A stretch of DNA of 24,022 nucleotides from Scatosoma sp045588185. Lineage in GTDB: Bacteria; Bacillota; Clostridia; Christensenellales; Borkfalkiaceae. Below the pieces are notes generated by a model. The model was not told the DNA's origin. It worked only from the letters and a program-made list of their open reading frames with translations, and searched no databases. The stretch is taken from assembly GCA_045588185.1 (NCBI GenBank), contig JAZNDR010000022.1, positions 1-24,022 of the forward strand, written 5' to 3'. Of this stretch, positions 1 through 6,183 are shown piece after piece. The position numbers were made by a program, and so were the translations under genes. Numbering within the stretch: position 1 is the stretch's first letter; each line of letters starts with the position of its first letter.

Positions 1-2310
1 TGCAATAAACGGGGTATAAGGTGCGGTCAATTTCGCAAAGGTCGTCAATACGTACCAAAGGGTCGTATAAGCCGCCGCTTTATCTTCCGTCATTTCGCTG
101 CCCCAATATCTATCTCTGCCACGGCGCACGTACCAATTGGAAAGGATATCCGAGAATTCCTGCAACGCGCGCGCGCTGTCCGTAATATTATATACTTCCA
201 GATTTTTGTCTACGAAATCAACGAGCGTATTGAGCTTCGAAAGGATCCACTTGTCCATAAGCGAGAGCTTACACTTCTTCAAGTCGTATTCCGCAGGGTT
301 ATAATTGTCGATATCCGCATACAGGCAGAAGAACGCGTAGGTATTCCAAAGGGTGCCCATGTACTTTCTCTGCGCTTCGCTGACCGCTTCGGGATAGAAG
401 CGCGAGGGCAACCAAGGCGCGGACGAGGTATAGAAATACCAACGCACTGCATCGGCACCCTGTTTATCAAGCACCGACCAAGGATCAACGACGTTGCCTT
501 TGTGCTTACTCATCTTCACGCCGTTTTTATCGTTGACGTGTCCGAGTACGATACAGTTTTTAAACGGTGCTTTATCAAAGAGCAGGGTTGAAATTACGAG
601 CAGGGTATAGAACCAACCGCGCGTTTGGTCAACTGCTTCGGAAATGAAATCCGCGGGGAAGGTCTGGTCGAACAGTTCCTTGTTCTCAAACGGGTAATGG
701 TACTGCGCAAACGGCATAGAACCCGAATCGAACCAACAGTCGATAACCTCGGGCGTACGGCGCATTTTTCCGCCGCACTTACCGCATTTGCAGGTAAGCT
801 CGTCAAGATACGGTCTGTGCAATTCGATATCCTCTTTCGCACCGCATTTTTCAACGAGCTCTTTGCGCGAACCGATAACTTCGATTTCACCGCAATCGGG
901 ACATACCCAAACGGGCAACGGCGTACCCCAGTATCTATCGCGGGACAAGCCCCAGTCGATAACGTTTTCGAGGAAGTTGCCCATACGCCCTTCCTTGATG
1001 GTGTCGGGCATCCAGTTTACCGAACGGTTCGCCGCGATAAGTCGGTCTTTGATTGCCGTAACCTTGATAAACCAGCTCGAACGCGCGTAATAGATGAGCG
1101 CGGTGTCGCAACGCCAGCAGAACGGATAGCTGTGCGTAACTTCGAGCGGTTTCAAAAGCAAGCCTCTTGCCTTTAAGTCTTTGATAACGGCGGGGTCGGC
1201 TGCTTGTGCGCCAACGCCCGTGAACTGACCGCAACCCTCGGGGAATTTCCCCTCTTCATTGATAAGCTGTACAACGGGCAAGCCGTAGCGCGTACCTACT
1301 TTATAGTCGTCTTCGCCGAACGCGGGCGCGATGTGCACGACGCCCGTACCGTCGGAAAGGGTTACGTAATTATCGCAAGTAACGTAATACGCCTTTTCAC
1401 GGAAGTTAAATTTCTCTTTGCCGAAAGGATACAAGGGTTCGTATTCGGTGTATTCGTACTCCGTACCCTTTTTCGTGGAAACGACCGTGTACCCCTCTTC
1501 GCCAAGCACCGATTTGAGCAATCCTTCGGCGAGAATATACGCTTCCCCGCTTTCGTCCATTTTGACTTCAACGTAATCGTATTCGGGGTGCATACAGAGC
1601 GCGACGTTGGAAGGAAGCGTCCAAGGCGTGGTCGTCCATGCAAGGATATATTTATTTTCTGCGTTTTTGACCTTGAATTTCACGAACGCCGTCGTTTGTT
1701 TTACGTCCTTATAGCCCTGCGCCACCTCGTGCGAGGAAAGCGCCGTTCCGCAACGGGGGCAATAGGGCACGATTTTATGTCCTTTATACAGCAAACCTTT
1801 CTTGTGGATTTCTTTAAGCGCCCACCATTCCGATTCGATATAGTCGTCGTGATAGGTAACGTAAGGGTTATCCATATCGCACCAGTATCCTACGCGGTCG
1901 GACATTTGTTTCCATTCGGTGGTATACTGCCAAACAGACTGTTTACATTGTTTAATGAACGGCTCGATACCGTAGCTTTCGATGCCCGTCTTGCTTTCCA
2001 AGCCGAGCTTTTTCTCTACTTCGAGTTCTACGGGCAGACCGTGCGTATCCCAGCCCGCTTTTCTCAAAACGTGCTTGCCTTTCATCGTTTTGTAACGGGG
2101 CACGATATCTTTCATAACACGGGTCAAAATATGCCCGATATGCGGTTTTCCGTTCGCCGTGGGCGGGCCGTCGTAGAAAGAAAATTCCTCGTTACCCTCC
2201 GTTGCTTGCATACTCGTTTCGAAAATTTTATTTTCGTTCCAGTATTCTACGATTTTCTTTTCTCTCTCCACGAAGTTGAGAGAGGTGTCCACTTTCTTGT
2301 ACATAGACAT
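1..2310 (-). CDS. ileS: Isoleucyl-tRNA synthetase (type 2), 3' end cut by window edge
   Basis: Charges tRNA-Ile with isoleucine in the cytosol. About 770 residues are present and the C-terminal part lies beyond base 1; the family is usually about 1030-1050 residues. Reading the minus strand from 2310 gives MSMYKKVDTSLNFVEREKK, then the class I HIGH signature at residues 57-60 (context GKPHIGH) and KMSKH at about 599-603 (bases 502-516). Between them is a WDTHGLPVE block, a CPRC pair (YCPRCGTALS) and, nearer KMSK, a CPDCGE/CKCGKCG zinc-finger-like stretch. The N-terminal and HIGH-region wording matches the eukaryote-like IleS2 subfamily common in Clostridia, which is known to be less sensitive to mupirocin. 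The start is supported by GGAG 8 bases upstream. Expression is probably controlled by the T-box leader just upstream. Confident on function; the subtype rests on recognition of the sequence style. Confidence 0.96.
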   Translation of the reverse strand, partial: MSMYKKVDTSLNFVEREKKIVEYWNENKIFETSMQATEGNEEFSFYDGPPTANGKPHIGHILTRVMKDIVPRYKTMKGKHVLRKAGWDTHGLPVELEVEKKLGLESKTGIESYGIEPFIKQCKQSVWQYTTEWKQMSDRVGYWCDMDNPYVTYHDDYIESEWWALKEIHKKGLLYKGHKIVPYCPRCGTALSSHEVAQGYKDVKQTTAFVKFKVKNAENKYILAWTTTPWTLPSNVALCMHPEYDYVEVKMDESGEAYILAEGLLKSVLGEEGYTVVSTKKGTEYEYTEYEPLYPFGKEKFNFREKAYYVTCDNYVTLSDGTGVVHIAPAFGEDDYKVGTRYGLPVVQLINEEGKFPEGCGQFTGVGAQAADPAVIKDLKARGLLLKPLEVTHSYPFCWRCDTALIYYARSSWFIKVTAIKDRLIAANRSVNWMPDTIKEGRMGNFLENVIDWGLSRDRYWGTPLPVWVCPDCGEIEVIGSRKELVEKCGAKEDIELHRPYLDELTCKCGKCGGKMRRTPEVIDCWFDSGSMPFAQYHYPFENKELFDQTFPADFISEAVDQTRGWFYTLLVISTLLFDKAPFKNCIVLGHVNDKNGVKMSKHKGNVVDPWSVLDKQGADAVRWYFYTSSAPWLPSRFYPEAVSEAQRKYMGTLWNTYAFFCLYADIDNYNPAEYDLKKCKLSLMDKWILSKLNTLVDFVDKNLEVYNITDSARALQEFSDILSNWYVRRGRDRYWGSEMTEDKAAAYTTLWYVLTTFAKLTAPYTPFIA

Positions 2311-2341
2311 ATATTTTTCTCCTTTACGCAAGGTTTTTTAC

Positions 2342-2383
2342 AAAAAATAAAACCGCCGTGCTTTGGAAAAAACACAACGGCTT
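2342..2383 (-). terminator. Attenuator terminator of the ileS T-box leader
   Basis: An 11-bp stem with some G-U pairs, AAGCCGUUGUG (2373-2383) with CACGGCGGUUU (2350-2360), is followed on the minus strand by a U-rich run. The loop contains the CCAAA that would otherwise close the antiterminator, so the two folds exclude each other. Transcription would stop about 30 bases before the ileS start when tRNA-Ile is charged. Confidence 0.8.
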
Positions 2384-2612
2384 TCTAACCACCAAAACAA
2401 ACTATCATTTGCCGCGCGGGATAACGGTCGGCGACACCGTATTTTACTACTTCGCCCTATATATATTATATAATGTAGAAAACGGTTCGTAAAATCAGCT
2501 GACGAGGGGATATTTTTTACGCGCGCCTTCTTCCTTTCACCAAAACGGAATTTCTCTGTGCGGCTCTCTTACGCAAAAACGATTGTCCTCTTTTAACGCT
2601 TTTCATTCAGTT
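2342..2612 (-). promoter_or_regulatory. T-box riboswitch leader of ileS (Ile specifier AUC)
   Basis: The 5' leader between the promoter and ileS folds as a tRNA-sensing T-box. Stem I: GAGG (2587-2590) pairs with CCUC (2504-2507), and UUUUUGCG pairs with CGUAAAAA above an internal loop that presents AUC (2509-2511), an isoleucine codon. Distally, AGAGAG (2564-2569) and GGUGAAAG (2534-2541) are the two conserved T-loop motifs. A CCGUUAUC/GAUAG stem III-like element follows. The presumed antiterminator is UUUGG (2392-2396), the 7-nt bulge UGGUUAG (2385-2391), then AAA, closed by UUU and CCAAA (2362-2366). UGGU can pair with the ACCA end of uncharged tRNA-Ile. The bulge lacks the usual ACC of the UGGNACC T-box, so this part is less certain than stem I. 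Confidence 0.75.
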
Positions 2613-2618
2613 TTTATT

Positions 2619-2647
2619 ATTATAACACTTTTTATGGAACTTGTAAA
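2619..2647 (-). promoter_or_regulatory. Promoter of ileS
   Basis: Minus-strand TTTACA (2642-2647), a 17-bp spacer and a perfect TATAAT (2619-2624). It lies just upstream of the T-box stem I, so the leader would be about 300 nt. Confidence 0.75.
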
Positions 2648-2668
2648 GTAAAATTACGACAATTTTAC
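2648..2668 (-). terminator. AT-rich hairpin after aspS, possible weak terminator
   Basis: GTAAAATT (8 bp, perfect) is repeated inverted around a 5-base loop, five bases after the aspS stop codon and directly abutting the ileS -35 element. The stem is poor in GC and the following U-run is short (UUUAC), so termination may be leaky. Confidence 0.35.
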
Positions 2669-2673
2669 AGTTT

Positions 2674-4005
2674 TTAAGGGCTCACGCGGTTGATATCGCG
2701 GGGGAACATCGTCGCTTCACGGACGTTCTTCGCGCCGAGTAAGTGCATCGTCAAACGCTCCAAGCCCAAGCCCAAACCGCCGTGAGGGGGTGCGCCGTAT
2801 TTATGCAACATTAAATAGGTAGCAAATTCTTCGGGATTCATACCCAGCTTCTGCATTTTTGCAACCTGTTCGTTGTAATCGTGCACACGCTGACCGCCCG
2901 AGGTGATTTCCAAGCCCCTGAAAAGTAAGTCGAAAGACAAGGTGTATTCGGGGTCTTCGGGGTCGTCCATCGTGTAGAAAGGACGCTTTTTCGAGGGATA
3001 ATGCGTAATGAAAATGAAATCGGAATTAAATTGCTTTTTCGCGTACTTACCCAAAAGCTGTTCTTCTTCGGGGTCAAAGTCTTTCATATCCGTCGGCTGA
3101 TACTTAAATTTCTTCATCAGTATCTCTTTCGCTTCCATGAATTTAAGCACGGGGATTTCCGTGATTTCAGGTACGTCGATATGCAATAAATCCACTTCGT
3201 TCTTGTATTCCGTTTTGAGAAGATTCATAATATATTTCAGCAAGCCTGCTTCCATATTCATAATATCTTCAAAGCTGTCGATAAAGCCCATTTCGAAGTC
3301 CATTGAAATGTACTCGTTAAGGTGTCTGCTCGTATCGTGGTGTTCTGCGCGGAACACGGGCGCAACCTCAAACACTCTTTCGTAAACGGCAACGAGTGCC
3401 TGTTTATAAAGCTGAGGCGACTGCGCAAGATATACCTGCTTCCCAAAATAATCAAGCTTAAATACGTTTGTACCGCCCTCTGCGCCCGCGAAATTGATTT
3501 TCGGGGAATGGATTTCGGTAAAGCCCTGCGAGCTTAAAAACTCGCGGAAGCCGCGTTGGATACCCTCTTGCAGTTTAAAGATTGCGCGTTCCTTGGGGTT
3601 GCGCAAGGTAACGGGGCGATAGTCAAGGTTGGTAGAAAGGTCGCAATTGACCTGTTTTTTCGTGATAACGACGGGCGGGATATCCGCAGGGTGGGACAAC
3701 AATTCGATATTGTGAATTTGAAGCTCGTAACGCTTCGAGCCGTCCTTTTGTACACCTGCAACCACTTTACCCGTAACTTTGGCAGCGCATTCTTCCTTAA
3801 CGTCCTCGCTCATGCGGTAGTCGGAAAAGCTTTCCGCGTAAACGCACTGCACCGTTTCACGCGCGGTACGCAAAATAACGAACGCGAAATCGGACATCAT
3901 ACGGATATTGTGAATGGTGCCTTTAATCGTAACGATTTGGTCCTCGTATTTTTCGAAATCCGCATACGAAACGGTATTCGACTTGATTTCACCCGTAATA
4001 GCCAT
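2674..4005 (-). CDS. aspS: Aspartyl-tRNA synthetase, archaeal/eukaryal type (probably non-discriminating)
   Basis: A 443-residue class II synthetase that attaches aspartate to tRNA-Asp and possibly also tRNA-Asn. An N-terminal OB-fold anticodon-binding domain (about 20-105) precedes the catalytic domain. Motif 2 is FRAEHHDTSRHLNEY (218-232), and motif 3 lies in the C-terminal 35 residues (GLGLERL...FPRD). The order, the AEGGT block and the length of about 440 fit the compact archaeal AspRS rather than the bacterial form of about 590 residues. At the position aligned by eye to Trp26 of the discriminating Thermococcus enzyme there is His32 (GTIHNIR), a residue associated with non-discriminating enzymes. 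That would imply tRNA-dependent Asn formation through GatCAB. The start has an AGAGG ribosome site. Asparaginyl-tRNA synthetase is an alternative, but the motif wording favours AspRS. Confidence 0.9.
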   Translation of the reverse strand: MAITGEIKSNTVSYADFEKYEDQIVTIKGTIHNIRMMSDFAFVILRTARETVQCVYAESFSDYRMSEDVKEECAAKVTGKVVAGVQKDGSKRYELQIHNIELLSHPADIPPVVITKKQVNCDLSTNLDYRPVTLRNPKERAIFKLQEGIQRGFREFLSSQGFTEIHSPKINFAGAEGGTNVFKLDYFGKQVYLAQSPQLYKQALVAVYERVFEVAPVFRAEHHDTSRHLNEYISMDFEMGFIDSFEDIMNMEAGLLKYIMNLLKTEYKNEVDLLHIDVPEITEIPVLKFMEAKEILMKKFKYQPTDMKDFDPEEEQLLGKYAKKQFNSDFIFITHYPSKKRPFYTMDDPEDPEYTLSFDLLFRGLEITSGGQRVHDYNEQVAKMQKLGMNPEEFATYLMLHKYGAPPHGGLGLGLERLTMHLLGAKNVREATMFPRDINRVSP

Positions 4006-4055
4006 AATTTTTAACCTCTTTTCGGAAAATATTTAACGATACCATTTTAATACAT

Positions 4056-4084
4056 TTGACAAAAAAAAGCAAGAATTTTATAAT
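4056..4084 (+). promoter_or_regulatory. Promoter of the pyridoxal kinase gene
   Basis: Perfect TTGACA (4056-4061), a 17-bp spacer and perfect TATAAT (4079-4084), about 37 bases before the ATG at 4121. The start is preceded by GGAG. The aspS start lies divergently at 4005; I could not pick a convincing aspS promoter in the shared gap. Confidence 0.85.
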
Positions 4085-4120
4085 AGATTTAGAAAAAATC
4101 AACGGAGAAAAGACAAAACA

Positions 4121-4933
4121 ATGCGTATCCTTGCTATCAACGATATATCTTGCGTCGGCAAATGCTCGCTTACCGTTTCGCTGCCTATCATTTCGGCATG
4201 CGGAATTACCTGCGACGTATTGCCCACCGCACTGTTATCCACGCATACGGGCGGATTTACAGGCTACGCCTTTCACGATTTGACGGGCGAACACCCCGCC
4301 ATTTTAAAGCACTGGGATACGCTGGGGATAAAATTCGATTTTATTTACAGCGGGTATTTGGGCAGTGCGGAGCAAATCCATACCGTAGAACAAATCAAAA
4401 ACCGTTTCCTTGCGGAAAACGGGAAGTTTATCGTTGACCCCGTTATGGGCGACAGCGGAAAACTGTACGCGGGCTTTACCGAAGATTTCGTAGATAAAAT
4501 GCGCTCGCTTTGCAAACAGGCGGATTTCATTTTACCCAACGCCACCGAGGCTTGCTACCTTACGGGCACGAGCTATCCCGCAACCGCCCCCGAACGGCTC
4601 GTAACCGAGCTAAAATCCGTTTGTCCCCGCCCTATCGTTACGGGTATTTTGGAAAACAAGAAAAATTCAGTGTATTACGCGGACGAGAACGGCAAAATAA
4701 AAGCATACCGTTCAGAAAATATCGAGGGGTTTTTCTGCGGAGCCGGCGACGTGTTCGCTTCCGCTTTCGTGGGCGCGCTCGCGCGAGGAAAAAAGGAAGA
4801 AACGGCAATCGCGCTCGCCACCGAGTTTACCACCGCTTCGATACGCCGTTCGGCGAAAGAGGTTGCAGATAAGCGGTATGGATTGAATTTCGAAGCGGAA
4901 ATATTTACCTTCTTAAAAAACTTAAATTCGTAA
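4121..4933 (+). CDS. pdxY: Pyridoxal/pyridoxamine kinase (PdxK/PdxY family)
   Basis: A ribokinase-fold kinase of 270 residues that phosphorylates pyridoxal, pyridoxamine or pyridoxine to make the PLP cofactor in the salvage pathway. Visible family signatures are the N-terminal MRILAINDISCVGKCSL, the LSTHTGG block (39-45), VDPVMGD (105-111), LPNATEA (138-144), and the anion-hole/catalytic-base motif GAGD with Asp210 (207-210). The SxxGKCS style and the GFTGY stretch fit PdxY-type pyridoxal kinases of Firmicutes better than ThiD, which this fold also resembles. It is a single gene with its own strong promoter. No clear terminator separates it from the 6S-like RNA promoter 20 bases downstream, so some read-through is possible. 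Confidence 0.88.
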   Translation: MRILAINDISCVGKCSLTVSLPIISACGITCDVLPTALLSTHTGGFTGYAFHDLTGEHPAILKHWDTLGIKFDFIYSGYLGSAEQIHTVEQIKNRFLAENGKFIVDPVMGDSGKLYAGFTEDFVDKMRSLCKQADFILPNATEACYLTGTSYPATAPERLVTELKSVCPRPIVTGILENKKNSVYYADENGKIKAYRSENIEGFFCGAGDVFASAFVGALARGKKEETAIALATEFTTASIRRSAKEVADKRYGLNFEAEIFTFLKNLNS

Positions 4934-4953
4934 AAATTTTTTCTTTCATACCG

Positions 4954-4982
4954 TTGACAAACGCTTTTCGAGCGTGTATAAT
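4954..4982 (+). promoter_or_regulatory. Consensus promoter of the 6S-like RNA
   Basis: TTGACA (4954-4959), a 17-bp spacer and TATAAT (4977-4982), both hexamers perfect. Transcription would start near 4989-4991, exactly where the closing stem of the RNA begins. Confidence 0.85.
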
Positions 4983-4990
4983 AGATACAA

Positions 4991-5163
4991 ATCTGCGGTG
5001 TACGGAGTTCGGTGTAAAACGGAATCCACATTAGATATTCGGGAGCAAGTTATTCGTGGCGATAGGCAAGGTCTGAGTTTCGGAAAGTCCGACGCGCCAA
5101 GATGCGGCACCCACCTGCTTGAAGCGGGTTCATCTTTTTGCCGAGGTGCGGCACAGGCGGATT
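4991..5163 (+). ncRNA. ssrS: Probable 6S RNA (RNA polymerase-binding regulatory RNA)
   Basis: There is no protein-coding signal here, but a consensus promoter lies just upstream and a strong terminator downstream. The 5' end AUCUGC pairs with the 3' end GCGGAU (5158-5163), and UGU with ACA just inside, giving a closed rod of about 173 nt. The 3' part contains CCACCUGC UUGAA GCGGGUUC (around 5111-5131), a small hairpin resembling the one typical of Firmicutes 6S RNAs, next to GCGGCAC repeats. The middle (about 5015-5070) is A/U-rich and could form the open bubble that mimics an open promoter for sigma-A RNA polymerase. The size fits 6S (about 160-200 nt). It does not show the SRP, RNase P or tmRNA signatures. 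Identification is by pattern, without a covariance-model score. Confidence 0.6.
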
Positions 5164-5201
5164 CATTTTGATACCTCCTTATTTACCCCTTTCGGGGATA
5201 G

Positions 5202-5230
5202 AAAAACGGACGGCCTTGCCGTCCGTTTTT
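5202..5230. terminator. Bidirectional terminator between the 6S-like RNA and the DUF4097 gene
   Basis: A perfect 12-bp inverted repeat, AAAAACGGACGG (5202-5213) with CCGTCCGTTTTT (5219-5230), around a CCTTG loop. It has a U-run on either strand, so it can end both the plus-strand RNA and the minus-strand gene that stops at 5236. Confidence 0.9.
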
Positions 5231-5235
5231 CATTT

Positions 5236-6048
5236 TTATTTTACGATAAAATCCCCGCTGGCGGATTCCGCGTCAATCCGCAAAACACCGCTTTCCCCCG
5301 CGAACGAGTACCTCTCTCCGTTTTTTGTATATTCTTTGTCCGAACGCAGTTTCCCGCTTGCCCCCTCAAAGGATATATTTGCACCCTGCGAAGCATCAAG
5401 CGTGAGCGTGGTTTTTCCACTGACCGTTTCCAGTTCAATTTCCATGGCGGAAAGCATAGAAAGTTCTATATCCCCGCTTACTTGGTCTATATTAAGCTCG
5501 CCCGTTTCCAAGCCGTTGATCGCTATTCCACCCGAAACGCTTTCCGCGGACACCTCGCGCGCTGTTACGCTTTTTAGCGTTATATCCCCCGATACGCTTT
5601 CAACGGACAACTCGCCCACGGACAAATTTTCCGCTACGATTTTTCCACTGATATTCGCGACCTCTAAATCGACGCCTTGGGGAATTTGGACGGTAAGCTC
5701 TTTATTCTTTTCTTCTATATTTCCACCGCGCCAGCCTGCCTTACAAAATTTGATATTCAGCGTACTGCCGTCTATCCAGTAATGCAGTTTTTGCGCCTCG
5801 TCAAGCGAAATACCGCTTTCGGACACGGACAGCTCAGCGTTATCGCTTTGCACCAGCGTTACCCCGCCGACCATCCAGTCGATTTCAATTTCCGTAATCG
5901 CCGTTGCCGTATAAGTAAAATTCCCCGACTGATACAAGTTAGCGTTATCGTAACGGTCGTATTGCATAGAGCTGGCGGAACAGCCCGTACCCGCCGTTAC
6001 ACAAAGAAGCATTACTCCTGCCAAAAAGCCGATAAATTTCTTTTTCAT
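5236..6048 (-). CDS. Exported DUF4097-type beta-repeat protein, probable lipoprotein
   Basis: A 270-residue protein with a short basic N-terminus, a hydrophobic signal segment (about 5-20) and Cys23 in the context TAGTGC, an imperfect lipobox with Gly at -3. The mature part is a run of short beta-strand units built on xVSGDI: ANISGKIV, ESVSGDITL, ESVSGGIAI, DQVSGDIEL, ETVSGKTTL, EGASGKLRS and ESASGDFIV, spaced about 18-24 residues. This pattern is typical of the DUF4097 (putative adhesin) beta-solenoid family. Its biochemical role is not established. An ATG at 6063 is also in frame, but the ideal ribosome site GGAGG lies within its first codons and is placed correctly for the ATG at 6048, so I chose 6048. 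It is monocistronic, with its own promoter and terminator. Confidence 0.82.
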   Translation of the reverse strand: MKKKFIGFLAGVMLLCVTAGTGCSASSMQYDRYDNANLYQSGNFTYTATAITEIEIDWMVGGVTLVQSDNAELSVSESGISLDEAQKLHYWIDGSTLNIKFCKAGWRGGNIEEKNKELTVQIPQGVDLEVANISGKIVAENLSVGELSVESVSGDITLKSVTAREVSAESVSGGIAINGLETGELNIDQVSGDIELSMLSAMEIELETVSGKTTLTLDASQGANISFEGASGKLRSDKEYTKNGERYSFAGESGVLRIDAESASGDFIVK

Positions 6049-6077
6049 AAACGCGTCCTCCATCGTTTATTTTTTTC

Positions 6078-6106
6078 ATTATACTCCCTTTTTATCCGTT
6101 TGTCAA
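6078..6106 (-). promoter_or_regulatory. Promoter of the DUF4097 gene
   Basis: Minus-strand TTGACA (6101-6106), a 17-bp spacer and TATAAT (6078-6083), both perfect, about 30 bases before the chosen start. Confidence 0.85.
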
Positions 6107-6117
6107 TATATGGAAAG

Positions 6118-6163
6118 AAAAAAAGCGCGCCGTGCGAAAATCACGGAAGTTTCGCACGGCGCG
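6118..6163 (-). terminator. Terminator of the Na/Pi cotransporter gene
   Basis: A perfect 14-bp GC-rich stem, CGCGCCGTGCGAAA (6126-6139) with its complement (6150-6163), a 10-base loop, then a U-run on the minus strand, 20 bases after the stop codon. Confidence 0.9.
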
Positions 6164-6183
6164 GTATACATATTCGGCAACGC

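Noticed and set aside
1204..2388. Long plus-strand open frame of 394 codons opposite ileS
   Set aside because: It is antisense to a clear ileS with both class I signatures. Its translation is rich in Phe, Arg and Val with no recognisable motif, and it lacks its own ribosome site and promoter.
4675..5031. Minus-strand open frame opposite the pyridoxal kinase end and the 6S-like RNA promoter
   Set aside because: It overlaps a strongly supported kinase gene and a promoter. No ribosome site or family match.
4991..5163. Considered SRP 4.5S RNA, RNase P RNA and tmRNA for the non-coding gene
   Set aside because: The GGAAGCAGC SRP loop, the RNase P GAGGAAAGUCC core and the tmRNA tag/tRNA-like ends are absent; the rod shape and length suit 6S better.
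4974..5577. Plus-strand frames over the 6S-like RNA and beyond
   Set aside because: They cover a self-complementary non-coding RNA and a terminator, and then run antisense to the beta-repeat protein.
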